Source: Hydractinia symbiolongicarpus
Lineage: Eukaryota > Cnidaria > Hydrozoa > Anthoathecata > Hydractiniidae
Assembly (NCBI RefSeq): GCF_029227915.1
Contig: NC_079884.1
Span: 4,218,001 to 4,282,000, forward strand
Direction of reading: 5' to 3'
DNA: 64,000 bases
Shown here piece after piece: positions 8,480-22,641 of the stretch (position 1 is its first letter; each line of letters begins with the position of its first letter). The position numbers were made by a program, and so were the translations under genes. The notes under the pieces were generated by a model. It was given only the letters and a program-made list of their open reading frames with translations, did not search any database and was not told the DNA's origin.

Positions 8480-11319
8480 TGAGACTTGCAGTTTTCAAAA
8501 ATGTTTTCATTTTTGATGAGAGGCTTAATAAAAGAGGTTTAATCGCCGGCAAACAAAATCCCGCGATTTCCCGTAAATCCCGGGCTTGGCCCGTATAGTC
8601 GAATGTATACAAAGAAAGTACCCAGGGAGTAAACTCATTTCCCGAACGATTTTTTAAATTTTTTTCGCACCACTAAAACGCATGAGACTTGTAGTTTTCA
8701 AAAATGTTTTCATTTTTGATGAGACGCTTAATGAAACAGGTTTAATCGCCGGCAAACGAAAACCCGCGATTTCCCGTAAATCCCGGGCTTGGCCCGTATA
8801 GTCGAATGTATACAAAGAAAGTACCCTGTGAGTAAACTCATTTCCAGAACGATTTTTTAATTTATTTTTTCAACACTAAAACGCATGAGACTTGTAGTTT
8901 TCAAAAATGTTTTCATTTTTGATGAGACGCTTAATGAAAGAGGTTTAATCGCCGGCAAACGAAAACCCGAGATTTCCCGTAAATCCCGGGCTTGGCCCGT
9001 ATAGTCAAAAGTATACAAATATAGTACCCAGGGAGTAAACTAATTTCCCGAACGATTTTTTAATTTATTTTTTCACCACTAAAACGCATGAGACTTGTAG
9101 TTTTCAAAAATGTTTTCATTTTTGATGAGACGCTGAATAAAAGAAATTTAATCGCCGGCAAACGAAAACCTGCGATTTCCCGTAAATCCCGGACTCGGCC
9201 CGTATAGTCAAAAGTATACAAAGAAAGTACCCAGGGAGTAAACTAATTTCCCAAACGATTTTTTGAATTATTATTTCACCACTAGAGTCCATGAGACTTG
9301 TAGTTTTTAAAAATGTTTTCATTTTTGATGAGACGCTGAATAAAAGAAGTTTAATCGCCGGCAAACGAAAACCCGCGATTTCCCGTAAATCCCGGACTCG
9401 GCCCGTATAGTCAAAAGTATACAAAGAAAGTACCCAGGGAGTAAACTAATTTCCCAAACGATTTTTTGAATTACTATTTCACCACTAGAGCCCATGAGAC
9501 TTGTAGTTTTTTAAAATGTTTTCATTTTTGATGAGACGCTGAATAAAAGAAGTTTAATCGCCGGCAAACGAAAACCCGCGATTTCCCGAAAATCCCGGAC
9601 ACGGCCCGTATAGTCAAAAGTATACAAAGAAAGTACCCAGGGAGTAAACTTATTTCCTGAACGATTTTTTAAATTATTTTTTCAGCACTAAAACGCATGA
9701 GACTTGTATTTTTTAAAAATGTTTTCAATTTTGATGAGACGGTGAATAAAAGAAGTTTAATCGCCGGCAAACGAAAACCTGCGCTTTCCCGTAAATCCTG
9801 GACTCGGCCCGTATAGTCAAAAGTATACAAAGAAAGTACCCAGGGAGTAAACTCATTTCCTAAACGATTTTTTAAATTATTATTTTACCACTAAAACGCA
9901 TGAGACTTGTAGTTTTCAAGAATGTTTTCATTTTTGATGAGACGCTGAATAAAAGCAGTTTAATCGCCGGCAAACGAAAACCCGCCATTTCCCGTAAACC
10001 CCGGACTCGGCCCGCATAGTCAAAATATACAAAGAAAGTACCCAGGGAGTAAACTCATTTCCCGAACGATTTTTTAAATTATTTTTTCAGCACTAAAACG
10101 CATGAGACTTGTAGTTTTTAAAAATGTTTTCATTTTTGATGAGACGGTGAATAAAAGAAGTTTAATCGCCGGCAAACGAAAACCCGCGATTTCCCGTAAA
10201 TCCCGGACACGGCCCGTATAGTCAAAAGTATACAAAGAAAGTACCCAGGGAGTAAACTTATTTCCGGAACGATTTTTTAAGTTATTTTTTCACCACTAAA
10301 ACGCATGAGACTTGTAGTTTTCAGAAATGTTTTCATTTTTGATGAGACGCTTAATGAAAGTGGTTTAATTGCCGGCAAACGAAAACCCGCGATTTCCCGT
10401 AAATCCCGGGCTTGGCCGGTATAGTTGAATGTATACAAAGAAAGTACCCTGTGAGTAAATTCATTTCAAAAACCATTTTTTAAATTATCTTTTCACCACT
10501 AAAACGCATAAGACTTGTAGTTTTCAAAAATGTTTTCATTTTTGATGAGACGCTGAATAAAAGAAGTTTAACCGCCGGCAAACGAAAACCCGCCATTTCC
10601 CGTAAACCCCGGACTAGGTCCGTATAATCAAAAGTATACAAAGAAAGTACCCAGGGAGTAAACTCATTTCCCGAACGATTTTTAAAATTTTTTTTTCACC
10701 ACTAAAACGCATGAGACTTGTAGTTTTCAATAATGTTTTCATTTTTGATGAGACGCTGAATAAAAGCAGTTTAATCGCCGGCAAACGAAAACCCGCGATT
10801 TCCCGTAAATCCCGGGCTTGGCACGTATAATGGAATGTATACAAAGAAAGTACCCAGGGTGTAAACTCATTTCCCGAACGATTTTTTAAATTATTTTTTC
10901 ACCACTAAAACGCATGAGACTTGTAGTTTTCAAAAATGTTTTCATTTTAGATGAGACGCTGAATAAAAGAAGTTTAATCGCCGGCAAACGAAAACCCGCA
11001 ATTTCCCGTAAATCCCGGTCTCGGCCCGTACAGTCGAATGTATACAAAGAAAGTACCCAGGGAGTAAACTCATTTCCCGAACGATTTTTTAAATTATTTT
11101 TTCAGCACTAAAACGCATGAGACTTGTAGTTTTTAAAAATGTTTTCATTTTTGATGAGACGCTGAATAAAAGACGTTTAATCGCCGGCAACCGAAAACCC
11201 GCCATTTCCCGTAAACCCCAGACTCGGCCCGCATAGTCAAAATATACAAAGAAAGTACCCAGGGAGTAAACTCATTTCCCGAACGATTTTTTCAATTATC
11301 TTTTCACCACTAAAACGCA
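8480..11319. repeat. 14-monomer block, copy 1; D8/D9 class key
   Basis: Starts: 8480 D1, 8683 D2, 8886 C4, 9089 C5, 9292 C6, 9495 C6-derived (GGACACGG), 9698 A4, 9901 A5, 10103 A6, 10306 A1, 10509 A2, 10712 D8, 10915 D9, 11118 A3. C4 key: CCGAGATT with AAATATAG or AAAGATAG. D8 key: GGCACGTATA and GGAATGTATAC. D9 key: CCGCAATT and GGTCTCGG. Landmarks from 8480 to 9495 recur 2840 bp later (14 monomers). This block is the leftmost place where A4-A5-A6-A1-A2 occur together. Confidence 0.85.
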
Positions 11320-13552
11320 TGAGACTTGCAGTTTTTAAAAATGTTTTCATTTTTGATGAGAGGCTTAATAAAAGAAGTTTAATCGCCGGCAAACAAAATC
11401 CCGCGATTTCCCGTAAATCCCGGGCTTGGCCCGTATAGTCGAATGTATACAAAGAAAGTACCCAGGGAGTAAACTCATTTCCAGAACGATTTTTTAAATT
11501 TTTTTTGCACCACTAAAACGCATGAGACTTGTAGTTTTCAGAAATGTTTTCATTTTTGATGAGACGCTTAATGAAACAGGTTTAATCGCCGGCAAACGAA
11601 AACCCGCGATTTCCCGTAAATCCCGGGCTTGGCCCGTATAGTCGAATGTATACAAAGAAAGTACCCTGTGAGTAAACTCATTTCCAGAACGATTTTTTAA
11701 TTTATTTTTTCAACACTAAAACGCATGAGACTTGTAGTTTTCAAAAATGTTTTCATTTTTAATGAGACGCTTAATGAAAGAGGTTTAATCGCCGGCAAAC
11801 GAAAACCCGAGATTTCCCGTAAATCCCGGGCTTGGCCCGTATCGTCAAAAGTATACAAATATAGTACCCAGGGAGTAAACTCATTTCCCGAACGATTTTT
11901 TAATTTATTTTTTCACCACTAAAACGCATGAGACTTGTTGTTTTCAAAAATGTTTTCATTTTTGATGAGACGCTGAATAAAAGAAATTTAATCGCCGGCA
12001 AACGAAAACCTGCGATTTCCCGTAAATCCCGGACTCGGCCCGTATAGTCAAAAGTATACAAAGAAAGTACCCAGGGAGTAAACTAATTTCCCAAACGATT
12101 TTTTGAATTATTATTTCACCACTAGAGTCCATGAGACTTGTAGTTTTTAAAAATGTTTTCATTTTTGATGAGACGCTGAATAAAAGAAGTTTAATCGCCG
12201 GCAAACGAAAACCCGCGATTTCCCGTAAATACCGGACTCGGCCCGTATAGTCAAAAGTATACAAAGAAAGTACCCAGGGAGTAAACTAATTTCCCAAACG
12301 ATTTTTTGAATTACTATTTCACCACTAGACCCCATGAGACTTGTAGTTTTTAAAAATGTTTTCATTTTTGATGAGACGCTGAATAAAAGAAGTTTAATCG
12401 CCGGCAAACGAAAATCCGCGATTTCCCATAAATCCCGGACTCGGCCCGTATAGTCAAAAGTATACAAAGAAAGTACCCAGGGAGTAAACTCATTTCCGGA
12501 ACGATTTTTTAAGTTATTTTTTCACCACTAAAACGCATGAGACTTGTAGTTTTCAGAAATGTTTTCATTTTTGATGAGACGCTTAATGAAAGTGGTTTAA
12601 TCGCCGGCAAACGAAAACCCGCGATTTCCCGTAAATCCCGCGCTTGGCCGGTATAGTCGAATGTATACAAAGAAAGTACCCTGTGAGTAAACTCATTTCC
12701 AAAACCATTTTTTGAATTATCTTTTCACCACTAAAACGCATAAGACTTGTAGTTTTCAAAAATGTTTTCATTTTTGATGAGACGCTGAATAAAAGAAGTT
12801 TAATCGCAGGCAAACGAAAACCCGCCATTTCCCGTAAACCCCGGACTAGGTCCGTATAATCAAAAGTATACAAAGAAAGTACCCAGGGAGTAAACTCATT
12901 TCCCGAACGATTTTTTAAATTTTTTTTTCACCACTAAAACGCATGAGACTTGTAGTTTTCAAGAATGTTTTCATTTTTGATGAGACGCTGAATAAAAGCA
13001 GTTTAATCGCCGGCAAACGAAAACCCGCGATTTCCCGTAAATCCCGGGCTTGGCACGTATAGTGGAATGTATACAAAGAAAGTACCCAGGGTGTAAACTC
13101 ATTTCCCGAACGATTTTTAAAATTTTTTTTTTCACCACTAAAAGGCATGAGACTTGTAGTTTTCAAAAATGTTTTCATTTTTGATGAGACGCTGAATAAA
13201 AGAAGTTTAATCGCCGGCAAACGAAAACCCGCAATTTCCCGTAAATCCCGGTCTCGGCCCGTATAGTCGAATGTATACAAAGAAAGTACCCAGGGAGTAA
13301 ACTCATTTCCCGAACGATTTTTTAAATTATTTTTTCAGCACTAAAACGCATGAGACTTGTAGTTTTTAAAAATGTTTTCATTTTTGATGAGACGCTGAAT
13401 AAAAGACGTTTAATCCCCGGCAACCGAAAACCCGCCATTTCCCGTAAACCCCAGACTCGGCCCGCATAGTCAAAATATACAAAGAAAGTACCCAGGGAGT
13501 AAACTCATTTCCCGAACGATTTTTTAAATTTTTTTTGCACCACTAAAACGCA
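11320..13552. repeat. Copy 2 of the 14-monomer block, three monomers shorter
   Basis: Starts: 11320 D1, 11523 D2, 11726 C4, 11929 C5, 12132 C6, 12335 A6-like, 12538 A1, 12741 A2, 12944 D8, 13148 D9, 13351 A3. The left part is offset 2840 bp from the previous block and the right part 2232 bp (10306 to 12538, 10712 to 12944), so the three monomers equivalent to 9698, 9901 and 10103 are missing. The join is the monomer at 12335, which begins like C6 and ends with TTTCCGGAACG like A6. Confidence 0.85.
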
Positions 13553-16500
13553 TGAGACTTGTAGTTTTCAGAAATGTTTTCATTTTTGATGAGACGCTTA
13601 ATGAAAGTTGTTTAATCGCCGGCCAACAAAAACCCGCGATTTCCCGTAAGTCCCGGGCTTGGCCCGTATAGTAGAATGTATACAAAGAAAGTACCCTGTG
13701 AGTAAACTTATTTCCGAAACGATTTTTTTAATTATCTTTTCACCACTAAAACGCATGAGACTTGCAGTTTTCAAAAATGGTTTCATTTTTGATGAGACGC
13801 AGAATAAAAGAAGTTTAATCGCCGGCAAACGAAAACCCGCGATTTCCCGTAAATCCCGGACTCGGCCCGTATAGTCAAAAGTATACAAAGAAAGTACCCA
13901 GGGAGTAAACTTATTTCCCGAACGATTTTTTAAATTAATTTTCACCACTAAAACGCATGAGACTTGTAGTTTTCAGAAATGTTTTCATTTTTGATGAGAC
14001 GCTTAATGAAAGTTGTTTAATCGCCGGCCAACAAAAACCCGCGATTTCCCGTAAGTCCCGGGCTTGGCCCGTATAGTCGAATGTATACAAAGAAAGTACC
14101 CTGTGAGTAAACTCATTTCCGAAACGATTTTTTTAATTATCTTTTCACCACTAAAACGCATGAGACTTGCAGTTTTCAAAAATGTTTTCATTTTTGATGA
14201 GACGCTTAATGAAAGAGGTTTAATCGCCGGTAAACAAAAACCGGCGACTTCCCGTAAATCCCGGACTCGGCCCGTATAGTCAAAAGTATACAAAGAAAGT
14301 ACCCAGGAAGTAAACTCATTTCTCGAACGATTTTTTAAATTATTTTTTAACCACTAAAACGCATGAGACTTGTAGTTTTCAAAAATGTTTTCATTTTTGG
14401 TGAGACGCTGAATAAAAGAAGTTTAATAGCCGGCAAACGAAAACCTGCGTTTTCCCGTAAATCCCGGACTCGGCCCGTATAGTCAAAAGTATACAAAGAA
14501 AGTACCCTGTGCGTAAACTCATTTCCGAAACGATTTTTTCAATTATCTTTTCACCACTAAAACGCATGAGACTTGCAGTTTTCAAAAATGTTTTCATTTT
14601 TGATGAGACGCAGAATAAAAGAAGTTTAATCGCCGGCAAACGAAAACCCGCGATTTCCCGTAAATCCCGGACTCGGCCCGTATAGTCAAAAGTATACAAG
14701 GAAAGTACCCAGTAAGTAAACTCATTTCCCGAACGAATTTTTAAATTATTTTTTCACCACTAAAATGCATGAGACTTGTAGTTTTCAGAAATGTTTTCAT
14801 TTTTGATGAGACGCTTAATGAAAGTGGTTTAATCGCCGGCAAACGAAAACCCGCGATTTCCCGTAAATCCCGGGCTTGGCCCGTATAGTCGAATGTATAC
14901 AAAGAAAGTACCCTGTAAATAAACTCATTTCCAAAACGATTTTTTAAATTATCTTTTCACCACTAAAACGCTTGAGACTTGTACTTTTAAAAAATGTTTT
15001 TATTTTTGATGAGACGCTGAATAAAAGAAGTTTAATCGCCGGCAAACGAAAACCCGCCATTTCCCGTAAACCCCCCGACTCGGCCCGCATAGTCAAAAGT
15101 ATACAAAAAAAGTACCCAGGGAGTAAACTCATTCCCCGAACGATTTTTTAAATTATTTTTTCACCACTAAAACGCATGAGACTTGTAGTTTTCAAAAATG
15201 TTTTCATTTTTGATGAGACTCTTAATGAAAGAGGTTTAATCGCCGGTAAACGAAAACCCGCGACTTCCCGTAAATCCCGGACTCGGCCCGTATAGTCAAA
15301 AGTATACAAAGAAAGTACCCAGGGAGTAAACTCATTTCTCGAACGATTTTTTAAATTATTTTTTCACCACTAAAACGCATGAGACTTGTAGTTTTCAAAA
15401 ATGTTTTCATTTTTGGTGAGACGCTGAATAAAAGAAGTTTAATAACCGGCAAACGAAAACCTGCCATTTCCCGTAAATTCCGGACTGGGCCCGTATAGTC
15501 AAAAGTATACAAAGAAAGTACCCGGGTTGTAAACTCATTTCCCGAACGATTTTTTAAATTATTATTTCACCACTAAAGCCCATGAGACTTGTAGTTTTTA
15601 AAAATGTTTTCATTTTTGATGAGACGCTGAATAAAAGAGGTTTAATTGCCGGCAAACGAAAACCCGCGACTTCCCGTAAATCCCGGACTCGGCTCGTATA
15701 GTCAAAAGTATACAAAGAAAGTACCCAGGGAGTAAACTCATTTCCCGAACGATTTTTTAAATTAATTTTCACCACTAAAACGCATGAGACTTGTAGTTTT
15801 CAGAAATGTTTTCATTTTTGATGAGACGCTTAATGAAAGTTGTTTAATCGCCGGCAAACAAAAACCCGCGATTTCCCGTAAATCCCGGGCTTGGTCCGTA
15901 TAGTCGAATGTATACAAAGAAAGTACCCTGTGAGTAAACTCATTTCCGAAACGATTTTTTCAATTATCTTTTCACCACTAAAACGCATGAGACTTGCAGT
16001 TTTCAAAAATGTTTTCATTTTTGATGAGAGGCTTAATAAAAGAGGTTTAATCGCCGGCAAACAAAATCCCGCGATTTCCCGTAATTCCCGGGCTTGGCCC
16101 GTATAGTCGAATGTATACAAAGAAAGTACCCAGGGAGTAAACTCATTTCCCTAACGATTTTTTAAATTTTTTTTGCACCACTAAAACGCATGAGACTTGT
16201 AGTTTACAAAAATGTTTTCATTTTTGATGAGACGCTTAATGAAAGAGGTTTAATCGCCGGCAAACGAAAACCCGAGATTTCCCGTAAATCCTGGGCTTTG
16301 CCCGTATAGTCAAAAGTATACAAAGATAGTACCCAGGGAGTAAACTCATTTCCCGAACGATTTTTTAATTTATTTTTTCACCACTAAAACGCATTAGACT
16401 TGTAGTTTTCAAAAATGTTTTCATTTTTTGATGAGACGCTGAATAAAAGAAATTTAATCGCCGGCAAACGAAAACCTGCGATTTCCCGTAAATCCCGGAC

Positions 16501-16799
16501 TCGGCCCGTATAGTTGAAAGTATACAAAGAAAGTACCCAGGGAGTAAACTAATTTCCCAAACGATTTTTTGAATTATTATTTCACCACTAGAGCCCATGA
16601 GACTTGTAGTTTTTAAAAATGTTTTCATTTTTGATGAGACGCTGAATAAAAGAAGTTTAATCGCCGGCAAACGAAAACCCGCGATTTCCCGTAAATCCCG
16701 GACTCGGCCCGTATAGTCAAAAGTATACAAAGAAAGTACCCAGGGAGTAAATAATTTCCCAAACGATTTTTTGAATTATTATTTCACCACTAGAGCCCA
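13553..16799. repeat. Sixteen monomers repeating the 3.4-9.5 kb class order
   Basis: Starts: 13553 C3, 13756 D5/D6 hybrid, 13958 C3, 14161 D5/D4 hybrid, 14364 C1, 14567 D6, 14770 D7, 14973 B8, 15177 D4, 15380 C1, 15583 C2, 15785 C3, 15988 D1, 16191 C4, 16394 C5, 16598 C6. The run from 14364 matches 4221 onward at about 10.14 kb (50 monomers). Later it skips monomers present in the first pass. The copy at 16394 has an extra T in the dyad 1 right arm. Confidence 0.8.
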
Positions 16800-18217
16800 T
16801 GAGACTTGTAGTTTTTAAAAATGTTTTCATTTTTGATGAGACGCTTAATGAAAGTGGTTTAATCGCCGGCAAACGAAAACCCGCGATTTCCCGTAAATCC
16901 CGGGCTTGGCCGGTATAGTCGAATGTATACAAAGAAAGTACCCTGTGAGTAAACTCATTTCCAAAACCATTTTTTAAATTATCTTTTCACCACTAAAACG
17001 CATAAGACTTGTAGTTTTCAAAAATGTTTTCATTTTTGATGAGACGCTGAATAAAAGAAGTTTAATCGCCGGCAAACAAAATCCCGCGATTTCCCGTAAA
17101 TCCCGGGCTTGGCCCGTATAGTCGAATGTATACAAAGAAAGTACCCAGGGAGTAAATTCATTTCCCGAACGATTTTTAAATTTTTTTTGCACCACTAAAA
17201 CGCATGAGACTTGTAGTTTTCAAAAATGTTTTCATTTTTGAAGAGACGCTTAATGAAAGAAGTTTAATCGCCGGCAAACAAAATCCCGCGATTTCCCGTA
17301 AATCCCGGGCTTGGCCCGTATAGTCGAATGTATACAAAGAAAGTACCCAGGGAGTAAATTCATTTCCCGAACGATTTTTAAATTTTTTTTGCACCACTAA
17401 AACGCATGAGACTTGTAGTTTTCAAAAATGTTTTCATTTTTGAAGAGACGCTTAATGAAACAGGTTTAATCGCCGGCAAACGAAAACCCGCGATTTCCCG
17501 TAAATCCCGGGCTTGGCCCGTATAGTCGAATGTATACAAAGAAAGTACCCAGGGAGTAAACTCATTTCTGGAACGATTTTTTAAGTTATTTTTTCACAAC
17601 TAAAACGCATGAGACTTGTAGTTTTCAAAAATGTTTTCATTTTTGATGAGACGCTGAATAAAAGAAATTTAATCGCCGGCAAACGAAAACCTGCGATTTC
17701 CCGTAAATCCCGGACTCGGCCCGTTTAGTCAAAAGTATACAAAGAAAGTACCCAGGGAGTAAACTAATTTCCCAAACGATTTTTTGAATTATTATTTCAC
17801 CACTAGAGCCCATGAGACTTGTAGTTTTTAAAAATGTTTTCATTTTTGATGAGACGCTAAATAAAAGACGTTTAATCGCCGGCAAACGAAAACCCGCCAT
17901 TTCCTGTAAACCCCGGACTCGGCCCGCATAGTCAAAATATACAAAAAAAGTACCCAGGGAGTAAACTCATTTCCCGAACGATTTTTTAAATTATTTTTTC
18001 AGCACTAAAACGCATGAGACTTGTAGTTTTTAAAAATGTTTTCATTTTTGATGAGACGGTGAATAAAAGAAGTTTAATCGCCGGCAAACGAAAACCCGCG
18101 ATTTCCCGTAAATCCCGGACTCGGCCCGTATAGTCAAAAGTATACAAAGAAAGTACCCAGGGAGTAAACTTATTTCCGGAACGATTTTTTAAGTTATTTT
18201 TTCACCACTAAAACGCA
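16800..18217. repeat. Transition block with hybrid monomers
   Basis: Starts: 16800 C6/A1 hybrid, 17003 A2/D1 hybrid, 17205 D-type, 17407 D2, 17610 C5, 17813 C6/A3 hybrid, 18015 A6. The 17003 and 17205 copies share CAAACAAAATCCC and a shortened tail ending TTTGCACCAC; 17205 and 17407 share GAAGAGACGCTTAATG. The 17407-18014 run reappears in similar form at 23452-24261. Three of seven monomers are hybrids, more than in the regular blocks. Confidence 0.8.
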
Positions 18218-18382
18218 TGAGACTTGTAGTTTTCAGAAATGTTTTCATTTTTGATGAAACCCGCGATTTCCCGTAAATCCCGGGCTTGGCCGGTATAGTC
18301 GAATGTATACAAAGAAAGTACCCTGTGAATAAACTCATTTCAAAAACCATTTTTTAAATTATCTTTTCACCACTAAAACGCA
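18218..18382. repeat. Short monomer, 165 bp, internal deletion of about 38 bp
   Basis: Dyad 1 is followed by GATG running straight into AAACCCGCG near 18256-18264, so the variable segment and most of the CGCCGGCAAACG block are missing. Only about two bases of microhomology flank the break. Dyads 2, 3 and 4 and the tail remain. It is the shortest monomer I found. Confidence 0.85.
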
Positions 18383-19801
18383 TAAGACTTGTAGTTTTCA
18401 AAAATGTTTTCATTTTTGATGAGACGCTGAATAAAAGAAGTTTAACCGCCGGCAAACGAAAACCCGCCATTTCCCGTAAACCCCGGACTAGGTCCGTATA
18501 ATCAAAAGTATACAAAGAAAGTACCCAGGGAGTAAACTCATTTCCTAAACGATTTTTTAACTTATTATTTTACCACTAAAACGCATGAGACTTGTAGTTT
18601 TCAAGAATGTTTTCATTTTTGATGAGACGCTGAATAAAAGCAGTTTAATCGCCGGCAAACGAAAACCCGCCATTTTCCGTAAACCCCGCACTCGGCCCGC
18701 ATAGTCAAAATATACAAAGAAAGTACCCAGGGAGTAAACTCATTTCCCGAACGATTTTTTAAATTATTTTTTCAGCACTAAAACGCATGAGACTTGTAGT
18801 TTTTAAAAATGTTTTCATTTTTGATGAGACGGTGAATAAAAGAAGTTTAATCGCCGGCAAACGAAAACCCGCGATTTCCCGTAAATCCCGGACTCGGCCC
18901 GTATAGTCAAAAGTATACAAAGAAAGTACCCAGGGAGTAAACTTATTTCTGGAACGATTTTTTAAGTTATTTTTTCACCACTAAAAGGCATGAGACTTGT
19001 AGTTTTCAGAAATGTTTTCATTTTTGATGAGACGCTTAATGAAAGTGGTTTAATCGCCGGCAAACGAAAACCCGCGATTTCCCGTAAATCCCGGGCTTGG
19101 CCGGTATAGTCGAATGTATACAAAGAAAGTACCCTGTGAGTAAACTCATTTCAAAAACCATTTTTTAAATTATCTTTTCACCACTAAAACGCATAAGACT
19201 TTTAGTTTTCAAAAATGTTTTCATTTTTGATGAGACGCTGAATAAAAGACGTTTAATCGCCGGCAAACGAAAACCCGCCATTTCCCGTAAACCCCGGACT
19301 CGGCCCGCATAGTCAAAATATACAAAGAAAGTACCCAGGGAGTAAACTCATTTCCTGAACGATTTTTTAAATTATTTTTTCAGCACTAAAACGCATGAGA
19401 CTTGTAGTTTTTAAAAATGTTTTCAATTTTGATGAGACGGTGAATAAAAGAAGTTTAATCGCCGGCAAACGAAAACCTGCGCTTTCCCGTAAATCCTGGA
19501 CTCGGCCCGTATAGTCAAAAGTATACAAAGAAAGTACCCAGGGAGTAAACTCATTTCCTAAACGATTTTTTAAATTATTATTTTACCACTAAAACGCATG
19601 AGACTTGTAGTTTTCACGAATGTTTTCATTTTTAATGAGACGCTGAATAAAAGCAGTTTAATCGCCGGCAAACGAAAACCTGCGATTTCCCGTAAATCCC
19701 GGACTCGGCCCGTATAGTCAAAAGTATAGAAAGAAAGTACCCAGGGTGTAAACTCATTTCCCGAACGATTTTTTAAATTATTTTTTCACCACTAAAACGC
19801 A
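18218..19801. repeat. A-class block, eight monomers, with one deleted copy
   Basis: Starts: 18218 A1 (deleted), 18383 A2, 18586 A5, 18788 A6, 18991 A1, 19194 A2/A3 hybrid, 19396 A4, 19599 A5. The monomer at 19194 begins TAAGAC-type (after CGCA) like A2 and switches to A3 by AAAAGACG. This is an irregular version of the clean six-monomer unit that starts at 24262. Confidence 0.85.
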
Positions 19802-21831
19802 TGAGACTTGTAGTTTTCAAAAATGTTTTTTTTTTTGATGAGACGCTGAATAAAAGAAGTTTAATGGCCGGCAAACGAAAACCCGCCATTTCCCGTAAAC
19901 CCCGGACTCGGCCCGCATAGTCAAAAGTATACAAAAAAAGTACCCAGGGAGTAAACTCATTTCCCGAACGATTTTTTAAATTATTTTTTCACCACTAAAG
20001 CCCATGAGACTTGCAGTTTTCAGAAATGTTATCATTTTTGATGAGACGCTTAATGAAAGTGGTTTAATCGCCGGCAAACGAAAACCCGCGATTTCCCGTA
20101 AATCCCGGGCTTGGCCCGTATAGTCGAATGTATACAAAGAAAGTACCCTGTGAGTAAACTCATTTCCAAAACGATTTTTTAAATTATCTTTTCACCACTA
20201 AAACGCTTGAGACTTGTAGTTTTCAAAAATGTTTTTATTTTTGATGAGACGCTGAATAAAAAAAGTTTAATCGCCGGCAAACGAAAACCCGCCATTTCCC
20301 GTAAGCCCCGGACTCGGCCCGCATAGTCAAAAGTATACAATGAAAGTACCCAGGGAGTAAACTCATTTCCCGAACGATTTTTTAAATTATTTTTTCACCA
20401 CTAAAACGCATGAGACTTGTAGTTTTCAAAAATGTTTTTATTTTTGATGAGACGCTGAATAAAAGAAGTTTAATCGCCGGTAAACGAAAACCTGCGATTT
20501 CCCGTAAATCACGGACTCGGCCCGTATAGTCAAAAGTATACAAAGAAAGTACCCAGGGTGTAAACTCATTTCCCGAACGATTTTTTAAATTATTATTTCA
20601 CCACTAAAGCCCATGAGACTTGTAGTATTTAAAAATATTTTCATTTTTGATGAGACGCTGAATAAAAGAAGTTTAATCGCCGGCAAACGAAAACCCGTGA
20701 CTTCCCGTAAATCCCGGACTCGGCCCGTATAGTCAAAAGTATACAAAGAAAGTACCCAGGGAGTAAACTCATTTCCCGAACGATTTTATAAATTATTATT
20801 TCACCACTAAAGCCCATGAGACTTGAAGTTTTCAAAAATGTTTTTATTTTTGATGAGACGCTGAATAAAAGAAGTTTAATCGCCGGTAAACGAAAACCTG
20901 CGATTTCCCGTAAATCACGGACTCGGCCCGTATAGTCAAAAGTATACAAAGAAAGTACCCAGGGTGTAAACTCATTTCCCGAACGATTTTTTAAATTATC
21001 TTTTCACCACTAAAACGCTTGAGACTTGTAGTTTTCAAAAATGTTTTTATTTTTGATGAGACGCTGAATAAAAAAAGTTTAATCGCCTGCAAACGAAAAC
21101 CCGCCATTTCCCGTAAGCCCCGGACTCGGCCCGCATAGTCAAAAGTATACAATGAAAGTACCCAGGGAGTAAACTCATTTCCCGAACGATTTTTTAAATT
21201 ATTTTTTCACCACTAAAACGCATGAGACTTGTAGTTTTCAAAAATGTTTTTATTTTTGATGAGACGCTGAATAAAAGAAGTTTAATCGCCAGCAAACGAA
21301 AACCCGTGACTTCCCGTAAATCCCGGACTCGGCCCGTATAGTCAAAAGTATACAAAGAAAGTACCCAGGGAGTAAACTCATTTCCCGAACGATTTTATAA
21401 ATTATTATTTCACCACTAAAGCCCATGAGACTTGTAGTTTTCAAAAATGTTTTTATTTTTGATGAGACGCTGAATAAAAGAAGTTTAATCGCCGGTAAAC
21501 GAGAACCTGCGATTTCCCGTAAATCACGGACTCGGCCCGTATAGTCAAAAGTATACAAAGAAAGTACCCAGGGTGTAAACTCATTTCCCGAACGATTTTT
21601 TAAATTATTATTTCACCACTAAAGCCCATGAGACTTGTAGTATTTAAAAATATTTTCATTTTTGATGAGACGCTGAATAAAAGAAGTTTAATCGCCGGCA
21701 AACGAAAACCCGTGACTTCCCGTAAATCCCGGACTCGGCCCGTATAGTCAAAAGTATACAAAGAAAGTACCCAGGGAGTAAACTCATTTCCCGAACGATT
21801 TTATAACTTATTATTTCACCACTAAAGCCCA
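19802..21831. repeat. B-class block, ten monomers
   Basis: Starts: 19802 B6, 20005 B7, 20208 B8, 20411 B9, 20614 B10, 20817 B9, 21020 B8, 21223 B9/B10 hybrid, 21426 B9, 21629 B10. It is the leftmost B6-B10 run. The copy at 19802 has dyad 1 changed to an uninterrupted run of 11 T's (19826-19836). The B9-B10 pair is repeated, with hybrids at the joins. Confidence 0.85.
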
Positions 21832-22641
21832 TGAGACTTGTAGTATTTAAAAATATTTTCATTTTTGATGAGACGCTGAATAAAAGAAGTTTAATCGCCG
21901 GCAAACGAAAACCCGCGACTTCCCGTAAATCCCGGACTTGGCCCGTATAGTCAAAAGTTTACAAAGAAAGTACCCAGGGAGTAAACTCATTTCCCGAACG
22001 ATTTTTTAAATTATTATTTCACCACTAAAGCCCATGAGACTTGTAGTATTTAAAAATATTTTCATTTTTGATGAGACGCTGAATAAAAGAAGTTTAATCG
22101 CCGGCAAACGAAAACCCGCGACTTCCCGTAAATCCCGGACTCGGCCCGTATAGTCAAAAGTATACAAAGAAAGTACCCAGGGAGTAAACTCATTTCCCGA
22201 ACGATTTTTTAAATTAATTTTCACCACTAAAACGCATGAGACTTGTAGTTTTCAGAAATGTTTTCATTTTTGATGGGACGTTTAATGAAAGTTGTTTAAT
22301 CGCCAGCAAACAAAAACCCGCGATTTCCCGTAAATCCCGGGCTTGGCCCGTATAGTCGAATGTATACAAAGAAAGTACCCTGTGAGTAAACTTGTTTCCG
22401 AAACGATTTTTTCAATTATCTTTTCAACACTAAAACGCATGAGACTTGTAGTTTTCAAAAATGTTTTCATTTTTGATGAGACGCTGAATAAAAGAAGTTT
22501 AATCGCCGGCAAACAAAATCCCGCGATTTCCCGTAAATCCCGGGCTTGGCCCGTATAGTCGAATGTATACAAAGAAAGTACCCAGGGAGTAAATTCATTT
22601 CCCGAACGATTTTTAAAATTTTTTTGCACCACTAAAGCCCA
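21832..22641. repeat. 4-monomer unit, copy 1 (810 bp)
   Basis: Starts: 21832 B11, 22035 B12, 22237 B13, 22440 A2/D1-like (CAAACAAAATCCC). Its markers (AAAAGTTTAC in the first, GATGGGACGTTTAATG in the third, the short T tail in the fourth) all recur exactly 810 bp later. Only a few differences are visible by eye, such as CTTGTTTCCG here against CTCGTTTCCG in copy 2. Confidence 0.9.

Noticed and set aside
19826-19836. Run of 11 T's as a functional tract
   Set aside because: It is a single-copy change of dyad 1 in one B6 monomer, most simply a substitution or slippage event.
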